This document shows positions 14,066-25,040 of a stretch of 64,000 nucleotides of DNA, piece by piece. Under the pieces are notes generated by a model. It was given only the letters and a program-made list of their open reading frames with translations, ran no database searches and had not been told where the DNA came from. Origin of the DNA: Arctopsyche grandis (Eukaryota > Arthropoda > Insecta > Trichoptera > Hydropsychidae); contig NC_135355.1 of NCBI RefSeq assembly GCF_051622035.1, forward strand, positions 31,188,986 to 31,252,985, written 5' to 3'. Both the position numbers and the translations under genes were made by a program. How positions within the stretch are numbered: the first letter of the stretch is position 1; the number at the start of each line of letters is the position of its first letter.

Positions 14066-17000
14066 AGCTGTGAAAAATAATCTACCCTCTGTCATTCAAA
14101 ATAATTGGTTAACTTCCACAGAAGACCTTTGGATTACTATTACCACTAAATTTTTTAAACTAAATATCTGTACTGTCTATATTCCTCCTGGTAATTCTCA
14201 CCAAACTCTATTAGTTACCCATTTAAATAAAGTATCTGATCTAATAACCAATTATCCAGAGGATCGATTCATTTTACTCGGTGATTACAATCTTCCCACT
14301 ATTGATTGGACAAAATACGACTCAAATCTGCATCTATTTCCTTCCAATTGTATTAATTTTTCTTCCCTTTCCTTTACTCAATTCTTATCTTATAATAAAC
14401 TTTATCAATACAATTATTTGTCAAATACTAATAATCGTATTCTTGACCTAGCTATTAGTAGTTTCCCCTTATATATTTCTCGTGCTGACTCTACGCTAAT
14501 CCATGAAGATTCTCATCATTTATCCTTTTGCATCTCAATAATTTACAACAAATCTTCACCCTTGAATTATAATTATAATAAAACTTTCCTCTTTAGAAAA
14601 GCTGACTATGCTACAATTATTCCAATTTTAAGCGATATCAATTGGAATTCACTTTTGTCCAATTTAAATATTGATTTAGCTTGTAAAAAATTTTACGATA
14701 CCTTACAAAATATTATTGAATGCCACGTCCCTTTTACTCTTAAATCTAAGCGTACCAAATATCCCCCTTGGTTTACATCGTCTCTTATTAAAATAATAAA
14801 AGAAAAAAACAAATTCCATAAAAAATTTAAAATTTATTCAAATCCCTTAGATTATCAAAGTTTTTCACTATTAAGAGCTCGAATTAAAAAATATTCTTTA
14901 ATCTGCTTTAGAAATTATATTTCTCTTATTCAAAATAATATTAAAACTAATCCCAAATCATTTTGGTCATATATAAATTCAAAAAAAAATACCTCCTCTT
15001 CATATCCTTCCGTAATGTATTATGGAAATAAGTCGGCTTCACATGGTTCTGAAATCTGTACCATTTTTGCTGACTATTTTGACTCCACTTTCAATAGTGA
15101 TTCTACCATTAACCTTTCTATCTCTAATACAGATACTTCTTCTTGTAACTTATCTACTTTTCATTTTGACTTATCTACTGTACTCAGTCACATCAACTCT
15201 CTCAATGTTAATCTTGGTGCGGGTTGTGATGGTTTGCCTTCTTTTTTCCTTGTTAAATGTGCTGTCCCATTATCTCTTCCCATAACAATCCTTTTCAATC
15301 TTTCTATGTCGAACGGTAAATTTCCTGACTATTGGAAATTATCTTACATCACCCCTATTTTTAAAAAAGGTGATAAGAATCTTATTGAGAATTACCGTCC
15401 TATATCTAAACTATCTGTCATTAGTAAAATCTTTGAAAAAATTATCTATAATTTCCTTTTCTCCAATTTCAAAAACTACATTATACCTGAACAACATGGT
15501 TTTTTTAAGGGGAGATCGGTAGAGACTAACCTGCTTAATTTCACTAGTACTCTCACATCTTATATGGACAAACGAATCCAAATAGACGTCGTTTATACGG
15601 ATTTCTCTAAAGCTTTTGATAAAATCAATCACAACCTTTTACTCAATAAACTTTGGTCCCTTGGAATCCGAGGAAATTTATTTCGTTGGATCTCTTCGTA
15701 TATACTAAATCGTCACCAAATCATAATTCTCAATGGTTTTAGATCATCACTTAGACATATTCCTTCCGGTGTCCCACAAGGGTCGCATTTAGGTCCCTTA
15801 TTCTTTTTACTCTATATTAATGATATCTCATACATCTTCAAACATTCCTTTATACTTCTTTACGCTGATGATTTAAAAATTTACAAACCTATATACACCA
15901 TAGACGATTGTCATAAGATACAAGAAGATCTAGATAGATTCTCTATATATTGTTTAAATAATGATCTTTTTATTAATCTAGAAAAATGCTCTATTTTAAA
16001 TTTCACTAGAAATAAGTCAATTATTACTAATCAATATCAATTAAATCATTCAATCCTTAACACGTCATCTTCTATTAAGGATCTTGGTGTAATACTCAAT
16101 AATAAACTAGATTTCTCTGAACATATTTCTTTTATTACCAACAAAGCATTTAAATCTCTTGGATTCCTACTCCGCTCAACAAAACCCTTTAATGATCCTT
16201 ATGTACTAAAATTACTTTATTTTTCCTTTGTAAGGTCTCACCTTGAATTTGCCTCAATTATCTGGTCACCTTTTTATTTATCCCATATTAATTGTATTGA
16301 GAAAGTTCAACTTAAATTTATTAAATCCTTACGCTACCTTTTTCCTACCTATACCCATTCTACTGTTTCCGACATTTTAAAAATCCTTTCTTTTAACAAT
16401 CTTTCTGTCAGGCGACGACATTCTGATGCTATATTCTTCTTTAAGCTCATAAATGGTTTCCTTGATTGTTCTGATTTACTGAATAAGGTTAATTTCAGAA
16501 TCCCAGTTCGATACCCTAGACGCGTTACACTCTTTTCACTTGATCCTTTCAATACTAATTCCCAAAAATATTTTTATCTGCAGCGCGTTTATCGTATGTT
16601 TAACGGAGAGCTGAATGAGGTTGATCTGTTTGGTATTTCCCTACATCAATTCAGGTCTAACATCAAGAGAATCTTGACCGATTGATTCATTTTTTCTTCT
16701 ATTCTATTTTTCCAATATTTCCATTATTTTTATACTTTAGTTTAGTTATGTAATGTGCTATTTAATCATATTATAGCTTTCATTCCTTTCCATTTCATTT
16801 GTTTATTTTGTATTTACCTTTTTCATTTGTTTTTTATATTTGTAAATTTCAATTTCTTCTTATATTCTATCTTATAACCTTTTCCAAATATTTTAATACT
16901 ATAGTTTAATTATGCAATGTACTACATATTTTGTCATGCCTTTATTCTTTACTTTTTAATTTGTTTTCCTTATATTTATCTTTTTCATTTTTGTAAAAAT

Positions 17001-17128
17001 CTATTATTGGACTCGGGTGTTACATATATTATTTATTTACTTTTTGTGTTTTTTATACCTATCTCTGTACATCCTGTCTGTTGATTTTTCAATTAATAAA
17101 ATAAAATAAAATAAATAAATAAATAAAT
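14066..17128 (+). mobile_element. Non-LTR retrotransposon (LINE, Jockey/CR1 group), 5'-truncated
   Basis: The element is cut inside its endonuclease domain at about 14066. It then carries one uninterrupted ORF, a T-rich 3' UTR of about 400 bp, and a tail of TAAA/TAAAA units at 17095-17128. 5' truncation with a short simple tail is the normal result of target-primed reverse transcription. I could not identify a target-site duplication with confidence. Confidence 0.9.
14070..16685 (+). CDS. ORF2 of a non-LTR retrotransposon: partial AP-endonuclease plus reverse transcriptase
   Basis: The polyprotein would nick target DNA and copy the element's RNA into it. Residues 1-230 or so are the C-terminal part of an APE-type endonuclease, with LLGDYNLPTIDW near 69 and HEDSHHLSF near 145. 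The reverse transcriptase follows: YRPISKLSVISKIFEKI, EQHGFFKGRSVETNLLNF, TDFSKAFDKINHNLL (about 510), GVPQGSHLGPLFFLLYINDI, and the catalytic YADD at 598-601. The C-terminal region has the usual RSHLEFASIIWSP block. All 871 codons are open with no frameshift, unusual for a truncated copy and a sign of a young insertion. The first Met is only where the truncated frame happens to offer one; the native start is lost. The clade is judged by motif style only. Confidence 0.92.
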   Translation: MKNNLPSVIQNNWLTSTEDLWITITTKFFKLNICTVYIPPGNSHQTLLVTHLNKVSDLITNYPEDRFILLGDYNLPTIDWTKYDSNLHLFPSNCINFSSLSFTQFLSYNKLYQYNYLSNTNNRILDLAISSFPLYISRADSTLIHEDSHHLSFCISIIYNKSSPLNYNYNKTFLFRKADYATIIPILSDINWNSLLSNLNIDLACKKFYDTLQNIIECHVPFTLKSKRTKYPPWFTSSLIKIIKEKNKFHKKFKIYSNPLDYQSFSLLRARIKKYSLICFRNYISLIQNNIKTNPKSFWSYINSKKNTSSSYPSVMYYGNKSASHGSEICTIFADYFDSTFNSDSTINLSISNTDTSSCNLSTFHFDLSTVLSHINSLNVNLGAGCDGLPSFFLVKCAVPLSLPITILFNLSMSNGKFPDYWKLSYITPIFKKGDKNLIENYRPISKLSVISKIFEKIIYNFLFSNFKNYIIPEQHGFFKGRSVETNLLNFTSTLTSYMDKRIQIDVVYTDFSKAFDKINHNLLLNKLWSLGIRGNLFRWISSYILNRHQIIILNGFRSSLRHIPSGVPQGSHLGPLFFLLYINDISYIFKHSFILLYADDLKIYKPIYTIDDCHKIQEDLDRFSIYCLNNDLFINLEKCSILNFTRNKSIITNQYQLNHSILNTSSSIKDLGVILNNKLDFSEHISFITNKAFKSLGFLLRSTKPFNDPYVLKLLYFSFVRSHLEFASIIWSPFYLSHINCIEKVQLKFIKSLRYLFPTYTHSTVSDILKILSFNNLSVRRRHSDAIFFFKLINGFLDCSDLLNKVNFRIPVRYPRRVTLFSLDPFNTNSQKYFYLQRVYRMFNGELNEVDLFGISLHQFRSNIKRILTD

Positions 17129-19700
17129 AACATTGACCATCTCATAATTGATGTTTCATTAGAAAAAAATGTCATCAGACAATATATGTACATCAATTTC
17201 AATAGAAAGTAATTTTAATATAATAGTATTAAAAAGGAATATCCATTTTTTTTTGTTTTTTGTGAAAGTAGATATGCACCTAAAGAATATAAGCTAAATG
17301 TTTTGTAACTGTTAAAAGTGAAAACGTCCATCTCACGCCTTGAATGTTAATGAACCTACTATGTGAAGTCGTAGTGTCATTGTATTACAAGTTTTTATTT
17401 GTTTCCGATTTTTTGTGTATCGATAAATAAACAAGATTATTACAGTATTTATCATATTTTTAATCTGTTGTTATTAAAAAAATCAAATTGAATCACTCAC
17501 TCTTTCATTCAACTGTCGATATCACTACAATGCTATATTTCATCAAAATACTCGTATAATCGTAAATTGTAATTATTTACATTGAATTTATGATTTCATA
17601 AAATTTAATGACATAGCTTACAAAATACATACTCAAATCCATGTGTTAAGTGTAAATAGAAAAACTTGATTATACATAAGTCTAGATCTTTCTCGATATA
17701 GTTTTGCTTTTGGTTACCAACCTCTTCTTATTTGAATTTTTAATGATAAAATCGTGCATTTTTAACCTTTTAAGTACATATTCCTTCTACGATAACAGCT
17801 ACGTATATATGTACATATGTACAATGTAGTATATACAGATTTTAGTTTTCATGTTACTTAGAGCTCGTTCTTAGGTTAAAATTGGTGAGCGCATTATCAT
17901 GAGATTAAATGCTACGCAAATTAATCCAAATTACAATATTTTATAGTCCTACATTATTTAAGAGAAATATATATGTACACATATACATATGTATATACAC
18001 GTCATACACCATATTCGTGATGGTTTTATCAATTCGTGTAAACGATAGACATATTACGACCCAAATTCATTTAATAAGTAGTCGATAACTGCCAGTAATT
18101 ACTTTATCTATGTATATACGAAGAATCAATATATGAAAAGATAAAGTCTTGTGATCGTGAGAAAATCTGACCTCGAAAATTTTGACTGAATTGTACTCAG
18201 TATCGATCCGAGATCACACGTTGATAGTTCCTAGAAAATGTGTGTGTATTCGTTTTAGTGTATAAGTTTGTTAGTGTGGGTGTATATTTTGAAGAAAATA
18301 CAAACATAATCAATCACATCTAAGAATTTCAATATCGAAAGTACCGATATCGGCAATATTTGACCGAAAATAAGCTTTTGGTAATACCGGTATTAAAAAA
18401 TTAAATACCGATAGTATCGATTTTTTTCAAATTCGTACGTTTTTCTCCGAAACCGTTCAATGTTTTGAACTGAAATTTCATATCTATAATATTAAGATTA
18501 GTATTGAATCCTTCAACCAGAAATGACAGTCTTATTTGCTTTTTCTACTATTATTTTTTTCCAGCCTTTTAAATTCGTAAGCTCTTAACGAGAAAATTAT
18601 ATTATCTATCATATTCCTACATCAATATCTTGCAAACAAAAAAATATAAATATGAAGGTGAACTTTATCCATTTAAAAAAGCTAAAAATGTTGAATTGAT
18701 CAAGCTAAGATATGTAAACCCGATATTTGTAGTTTTCTTTTCAATAAAATATCATAATTTTATTTTGATTTTTTAACTTAATCGTCTTTTGTTGATATTT
18801 AATGCTTATAATAATTAGGAATTAAAAAATTATAAACAAAGACGGATACCTGGAAGTAATACTTTCATATTTCATCTGATAATCCAAAATGTGTGAGTTT
18901 TCATACATTAGCGCTCAAACGTGCATAGAGAATGCTTTCTTAGTTTTTTAACATAGTCGTCCGAAGTTTATGATATATCTATGCGTGTATAATATATATG
19001 TACATACATGCATATGTACATATGTACATATGAAGCTTCCTGTGATTCTATCAAGAAATTCAATGCTTATTTATGTATATAAAAGTAATTATAAATCAAG
19101 TTTCTCACCTTACGAAAACCTTTGACCCTGAAGTCAAATTAGTAGTTGAATTTAAATTAACAATTTTCAAATAAATTTCCTTTAAAAACATTCTCTTTAA
19201 TAAATGTTCAAACAAACATGTGACTTGTGTACAAATACGCTGACTTTTTTTATCCATCTTCCCCATCCTCCATTCTCTCCCATTGTTATATTTTTTTCTA
19301 TCCTTTATCAAATTTATTTCCAAGGCTCGAAATTAACGGGAGTGCTTAGGAGCACCGCTCCCGTGAAAAATACAAAATTTCCGTACTCTTTCGTAATTTT
19401 TGCCGAAAATAATATGCCGATATTGATTGACTATGTTAAAAGGGTAAAATTTCTATGAGCTTGCAACAAGCATTTCACCGAATTCGATTATTTTCTTCTA
19501 CATTATCATTTTTCTTATTTTAACTAAATTACTAAAGAACAAAAAAATTATAATTGTTTTGTCTCGCATGTTTCTCTTATGAGATAACTTGAATTTAGCG
19601 AACATATAAAATACATCAGTAATAATTAACTTGAAAAACCCTGACTCATTACCAGAGACCGGGGGACACGATGTTCGACGGCTAAAAATAATGGTTCACT
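17129..19700. other. AT-rich intergenic sequence
   Basis: No gene or clear element. One odd patch at 18335-18425 repeats CCGATA/TACCGGTA-type inverted motifs and may be a decayed MITE. Small ORFs near 19105-19458 have no recognisable content. Confidence 0.45.
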
Positions 19701-19715
19701 ATTGTCAATTACGAT

Positions 19716-19894
19716 TAAGACATTCAATCCCGGGATCCCGGCATTTTCTGGTACCGTGAATCCCGGTGCTGAAAATAGTCTCAATACCAGAATTACGGTG
19801 CTGGCAGAAATTTATTTAAAAATATTTTTTTTACATTTTTTTTCGTATACCGCAATCCCGATGCTGAAAAAACCTTCCGGGATTGGCTGCCCTA
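19716..19894 (+). mobile_element. Short hAT-type MITE with CCCGG-rich ends
   Basis: The left end TAAGACATTCAATCCCGG and the right end, read in reverse as TAGGGCAGCCAATCCCGG, are imperfect inverted repeats. They are flanked by ATTACGAT (19708-19715) and ATTACCAT (19895-19902), an 8-bp target duplication with one mismatch. The interior repeats ATCCCGGTGCTGAAAA-like units. No coding capacity. Confidence 0.65.
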
Positions 19895-20036
19895 ATTACC
19901 ATTGTCAACCATTTTTTTGCTCTCTTACTTTTTCGGACAATGGAGAAGTCTATTGTATTTTATGGCAGCATCCTCACCGCCAAAGTCTACTCATCATTCA
20001 CAAAGATGTAAATTTACTATAAAAACATATAGGTAT

Positions 20037-20255
20037 CAGTGGCGTGCGGTGGATATTTATGTTTCTATCGCACAACTTTATTGAAATTGGTGCGTAGGAT
20101 ACAAGATACAAGAAGATGCGAGTAAGATATAAGAAGATGCGAGTAGGATACAAGAAGATGCTGTGACGTCATACCGCATCCTCTTGTGTCCTGCTCGCAC
20201 AATCGTAAATAAGGCTGTGCTAAGAAGACAGGGAGAATTTCATCGCACGCCACTG
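20037..20255 (+). mobile_element. hAT-type MITE, CAGTGGCGTGCGGTG family, with internal short repeats
   Basis: The ends CAGTGGCGTGCGGTG and CATCGCACGCCACTG are inverted repeats. The flanks ATAGGTAT (20029-20036) and ATAGGTAA (20256-20263) form an 8-bp duplication with one mismatch. The centre repeats GATACAAGAAGATGCGAGTA about three times (20098-20162). Relatives sit at 12782-12951 and 32117-32285. Confidence 0.8.
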
Positions 20256-20564
20256 ATAGGTAAGTATAATATGTAAATATGACGATACTCTTCTTCGAAC
20301 AGTGGCCCATTGAGCCCATATTCCAGAATGGGCTTTCTCAAACATCCGAAAAAAAAATTTCATCCTTTTTTTAATTGGACTTATTGAATGAGAATAATAT
20401 TTTATTCCTGATATTCTAATCTTAAAAATATGTTAACTCATATTTTATATATTATATAACTTTTTAGAGTGCCATCTTTCACTACCCCCCCCCCCCCCCT
20501 CCACTCCCTTTAAATTAAGATTAAGCTTTTTTATGTGTAATATATTGTTTTTGTTTAAAAATAC

Positions 20565-20882
20565 TGTAACGTAGAGATAAGTGGGTGGCTCTCGATGGCT
20601 TACGAGCGCTAATCACCTGTTCTCTCGTTCGCGCCAATAGGTCCTCGCCGAATGAATAAGCCGTATGTAACGGCCAATGGGATCGCCCCACTCATCGACC
20701 AATAGTTTACATGTGTATGTATGTATGTGTATTGTGCCCAACGGGTATAAATATGGGGCGCTCTCAGCCTGGAGACCATTCCGACCTGGGGCGCCGACGA
20801 GAGCACACGAATAAACCGCTACTACAACTTCCTGCGTCTTTCTATCCGATTCTGGAAGCCCCCTCTTCACGTCCACGCAACA
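20565..20882 (+). mobile_element. Solo LTR of a retrotransposon
   Basis: A 318-bp block begins TGTAACG and ends CGCAACA. It is flanked on both sides by ATAC (20561-20564 and 20883-20886), the 4-bp duplication left by many Gypsy-type elements. It is much more GC-rich than its surroundings and has LTR promoter features in order: three CCAAT motifs (about 20635, 20673, 20693), TATAAATA at 20746-20753, and AATAAA at 20810-20815. No internal region or second LTR is nearby, so this is best read as the product of LTR-LTR recombination. Superfamily is inferred from duplication length only. Confidence 0.7.
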
Positions 20883-20886
20883 ATAC

Positions 20887-21640
20887 TTATTCATAATGAA
20901 AAATACAACAACATAGAGGCGTCATTTTCTCTTTTTGCCTCAAGTGACGAAACGTCTAGTCCCGGCTTTGATATGCATATAATGCATTATAAAACAATAA
21001 AAATATTCAAAACATGTTTTGAAAAGTATCGAGCGCTTCCATTCGTGAAAATTTCCATTTCGAGCCCTGTTTATGTCCAATTTTTGCACCCCTCGCCTCT
21101 ACTCGCAGTATCGAAGAAATGGCCTATTCCAGTATAATATTAACGAAATACATATTTTATTCTCAAAATTTTATTTTTAAAAATATTGTATTAATTTTAT
21201 GACGTCACTCTGAAACTCTGAAACCATAAATCATCACACTGCATATATTAAACTCCCTCCCTACATTTACATAGGAGTGATGTAATTTATGGACGACCTT
21301 TAAGGTTTCTAATTTCAGTATAAAGGCTTAGTAATTACCGCTTAACATATCTTCGAAGATATTACACCATGATTCTGTATTAAAACGAAAACTTACCGTG
21401 TATACAAAAGAACAGGGAAACAGAACTAAATTATATAAATTTGGCATTAATGGAGTGAATATTCGTCATATATTCACAATCGAGGGCAACTTATAAAATA
21501 CAAATTTTATTCTGGCGAATAAAACCTTCCAAATTAGCAACTTCTGGATTGGTGGACTCGATTTTTCCCCATTATGCTCAGTTTTCCGTCACTAATAAAA
21601 AAATCAGAATCGAATAGATATTGCACTGTAAACTCAACTA
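20887..21640. other. Intergenic sequence without a recognised feature
   Basis: AT-rich; no exon, RNA gene or repeated unit was recognised. Confidence 0.45.
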
Positions 21641-21649
21641 TGCGTACAA

Positions 21650-21995
21650 TTCCTGCGATTAAGGCCAAAACATTTGACACGGGAGCCCGCGCGGCAAAAT
21701 TGCCAATTCGAGTGTAATAAGCTAGCACGGTACATCGAACGCTATTCAACGATGATATACAATGTTAACACTAGAATAACATATCTAGCGACATTTAAAC
21801 AGCATCGGCGGGGCAATGGCCATCACACACATATATATATATATTATATATATCAAGTGCGTCTGCGCGCAAATGATGGTCACTCCGTCTCGGTTGTTCG
21901 GGTCGAGCGGTCACTTTAGCTCGTGCCGTGTACTGATTTCAACATCTGAAAAAACTCAATGAAGTTTACAAGATTAGAAAATATATCTACAAATC
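21650..21995 (+). promoter_or_regulatory. Possible promoter and first exon of an unidentified gene
   Basis: A CpG-richer block ends in an ATG at 21959-21961 and 12 open codons (MKFTRLENISTN) before an excellent donor, C|GTAAGTAC, at 21995/21996. The layout resembles a 5' UTR plus a short first coding exon, but I could not find a matching downstream exon. It may be a true orphan first exon, or chance. A (TA)n run lies at 21830-21857. Confidence 0.25.
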
Positions 21996-22251
21996 GTAAG
22001 TACGTCTTTTCTAGACCGCTAGTTAGCGTTTACATTCATGTTATTTGAATTGCGCAAAGTTGGATTTTAGGTTATGCAAATGTCAATGTCAAAATCGTGC
22101 GGCGTTTGTTTTTTGCCGCGACGCACAGGTCGTAACGTAATTTATTTCGACCGTTTACCGATGATTTGTTTTGAATCTATTTGCCCTCAATGCTTTTCTG
22201 TTTTTAATTTCGTGGTGTAAGTATAATAACTAGAATTAAAGCAATTTTATG

Positions 22252-22784
22252 TTAAGAGGGCTGTACACCCGAAACCTTAATTTTGTTACCGTTCCTTTCT
22301 TCGATATATATATATATTGAGTGTATGTATATATTGAGTGAATGCGACAATATATATCAATATATATATTGAGTGAATGCGACAGTTGCGCTTCGACCAG
22401 ATAAAACGTGTTTTAAATTGACAAAATCGAGGGTTCGTATTCTACTATTTTCTCCTCCAAAACTGGACCAATTTTTAAAAAAATTTCATCATCGGTATGA
22501 GAAAGATATTTTCTTTGCATCTATTGGCGTATTTTTTTAAAAATCGACCGTTAAATAACCACGCTAGACTCTTTTCGTGGGTGTAAAAAAGAGGCGATTT
22601 TATAGATGTTTGGCAGCTCCTAGCTCCTACAAAAAATAATTAATTAAAAAAATAAAACGATGGATGCACCCCAATGGTGAATATCCATAGCATATTAAAA
22701 AATAATTTCTCTAGTGCCATAATTGAGGTAGGGAGAAGTATAGTACGTTTGTATGGACAAGGCGCTGCTGTCCAGCCCTCTTAA
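22252..22784. mobile_element. TTAA-flanked MITE (piggyBac-like), copy 1
   Basis: It starts TTAA-GAGGGCTG and ends CAGCCCTC-TTAA. The inverted ends and TTAA borders are the mark of piggyBac-type insertion. The interior has TATATATTGAGTGAATGCGAC repeats and no coding capacity. A second copy with the same borders is at 45958-46484 in a cystinosin intron, so both boundaries are confirmed by comparison. Confidence 0.85.
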
Positions 22785-22831
22785 GTATGTATGTTTAAGT
22801 TAGTATGCAAAATGGAAATTTTTAGATCTAC

Positions 22832-23132
22832 ATATGTATAAAAATGAATGTCCTGTGTGTGTGTCTCGAATAGGCTCCTAAGCCACTGAAGCGATTACGA
22901 TGGAACTTTCGGGATTTGTTGTATGCATGTCCGGGAAGATTACTGTGAAAAAAAAACGGGAATGAGTGTCATTCGCTATAATTTCGACCTGGGTGTTCGC
23001 TGCCTGCGTTGTTCCGAAAATTGGGAACGGAACGGGAACGGGAACGAGAACGGGAAGGGGAACGGGAATGAGAACGGGAACGGGAATTGCATGCGTTATT
23101 GTGGCATTGCAACGCATGCAAGGTTCAGCTAG
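22832..23132 (+). mobile_element. Helitron-like non-autonomous element with GGGAAC repeats
   Basis: It opens with TATAAAAATGAATGTC and a TG-rich run, followed by a conserved block containing GCGATTACGATGGAACTTTC, then a tandem array of GGGAAC/GAGAAC hexamers (23025-23087). A 10-bp stem, TGCATGCGTT (23088-23097) with AACGCATGCA (23111-23120), comes shortly before CTAG followed by T at 23129-23133. A 3' hairpin before CTRR-T is the Helitron signature. Copies or parts are at 42391-42716, 42717-42968, 42969-43238 and 60028-60133. The 5' border is approximate. Confidence 0.65.
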
Positions 23133-23452
23133 TTAGTTATAAACGTAGTAAATATGCAGTAGATCTTTAAAATGATTTTTAAAATTTGAATTGCGGTTAT
23201 GCAGACATAAGTTAGTAACATTTTAAATTTCAATTTTTTTCATGTTTAGTTCATTTTTAACAATAATGAAATTGATAATAGTTAACCCCCCCGTCCCCTA
23301 TTTCTCTAGAGTGCAAGAAAGGAAAAATAATAGAAAACGAGATACAGAATAACACACTTATTTACTTTTTCTTTTCTTATATTTATACTAATTCGATCTA
23401 TCGTGTTCTCAAATGTTGGACTATATCGTCGGTATACTGGTATGGTAAACAG

Positions 23453-23625
23453 ATTATTCCGCAAAAAGCGATCTCGCCCACGCCACTGAAATCTCGATCA
23501 CGGAACATCTGGCACTCGTGTTCTCGTTAGTACAATTTTTCGCGATTGATGGAGTTTTTGGGTGCCAAATGTTCCGTGATCGAGATTTTAGTGACGTGCG
23601 CGAGATCGCTTTTTTGCGGAATAAT
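23453..23625. repeat. Foldback palindrome of 173 bp
   Basis: The left arm starts ATTATTCCGCAAAAAGCG and the right arm ends with its near-perfect complement; arms of about 63 bp flank a loop at about 23516-23558. It contains ATCTCGATCACGGAACAT and its reverse. No sure target duplication. The overlapping ORFs on both strands here are reflections of the palindrome, not genes. Likely a foldback MITE. Confidence 0.8.
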
Positions 23626-23916
23626 AACCGAACCACTGGCATAAAGCTTAAGTCAAATATTCTTGTTTTGAAAAAATTGTCTTTTTCGAAAATCAAAAAG
23701 TTTGAAGCTCTCTATTTTGTAACCTAAATCATTATTTATTTTTTGACTTAACGTTTTCTGCTTATTAACCGACGATATTATGTTTGTTTATTTTTTTCAT
23801 TACAAAACTATTATTACATACATATAACTGGCAACTAATGCAGTTGTTAAAGGCTAAGTCAAAACGTCAAAATATTATTCAATACCAATCTATGTATGTA
23901 TGTACATTCAGTAAAA

Positions 23917-24143
23917 TAAAGGCGCAAACACACTGAATCGTACGACATGTACGTGCTCATGGTTTCCAGTTGGGAAGAGCGTTTATTCAGGTCAATATCA
24001 CAATAAAAAATCACCGAAAATACTTCAGAGGGTGATTTTGGGAAGATCGTGACGTACAGACCAAGAATACTAACATTTTTTTTGCATGTGAAAAACTATC
24101 TAAAAAATAGCACGTGCCGCGTACGATTCTGTGTGTAACTTTA
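23917..24143 (+). mobile_element. MITE of the CACACTGA-end family, copy 1
   Basis: Left end TAAAGGCGCAAACACACTGA; right end, in reverse, TAAAGTTACACACAGA. The interior shares AATCACCGAAAATACTTC and CACGTGCCGCGTACG with the larger relative at 57897-58494 and the fragment at 35168-35293. No target duplication was found around this copy. Confidence 0.55.
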
Positions 24144-24565
24144 CTTGAAGCTTTAAAATACTGGTGGCTAATTAGTACTTAAAGTTGTATTTAATTTTAT
24201 TTTTGTTCTTTACTATACATTATTTCCATGCTATATTTTGTTAACATTTTATTACATTTCGATATTTAATTTTTATTTTTGTATCTTTTGTTTTTTCATG
24301 TATGTATGCGTCACTCTAATAAAAAAATAAATATTATACTTTAAATTTGAATTCAACCTTAATAATTTGAATTAAAGAGGTTAGAATAAAAACTGAATAT
24401 TCAACAATTGCTGATTTTCCAAAAATGTGTGCCTTTTAATCAATCACAAAATGGTTAATCTATAAATTTATTCTAACGACCTTTTACGGCAAAATATTTT
24501 ACAAAAATTTGCATATTGCATGTTATTGTAAATTGTTTTTCAATATTATTTTTTTTTCTCTAATT

Positions 24566-25040
24566 TATACCACGAAGGCCTAACAGATAACCCCCAATGC
24601 GCCTACCTGGCCAGAAACATTGTACATTTGATACAAATATTATTAGTATTATACAACGTACATAAATACATATCAATTGATATCCACAGAGACATCTATG
24701 GTCAAATTTGTAAATTTGCAGCATTTTAAACGATTCAGTAAATACATATCAATTAACTTCCGCAGAGAGATTTATGGTCAAATTTGGAAATTTGCAGCAT
24801 TTTATACAATTCAGTGAAATTCGAGATTGCTGAAAACTCGAGATTTTGCTAGAAAATGGATAAGGTTCCCAATTTGTTGGACCCGTTTCAATGAAAATCG
24901 GATAAGTTGGCAAATTCTGATGGGAAACGATCGACCTGGAGTCACAAATCCAAGGTCTGGCCAGCAGAAACCAGTGGGATTTGAACCCGTGACCACTCTG
25001 TTCAAAGCATTATATGCTAACAACTAGTTTATTCTGCTGG
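24566..25040 (-). repeat. tRNA-derived SINE, head type 1 (copy S1)
   Basis: Read on the minus strand, it begins with a tRNA-like head with an A-box-like stretch near 25000-25035 and a B box GGGTTCAAATCC (24978-24989). A body with TTTGTGACTCCAGGTCGATC and ATCAGAATTTGCCAA follows, and a tail related to CCAGGTAGGCGCATTGGGGG lies near 24585-24615. Pol III internal promoter boxes plus a non-tRNA body define a SINE. The middle is diverged. Confidence 0.75.

Noticed and set aside
24978-24989. Perfect-looking tRNA B boxes at several sites
   Set aside because: They belong to SINE heads; the sequences do not fold into complete tRNA cloverleaves with acceptor stems, so no tRNA gene is called.
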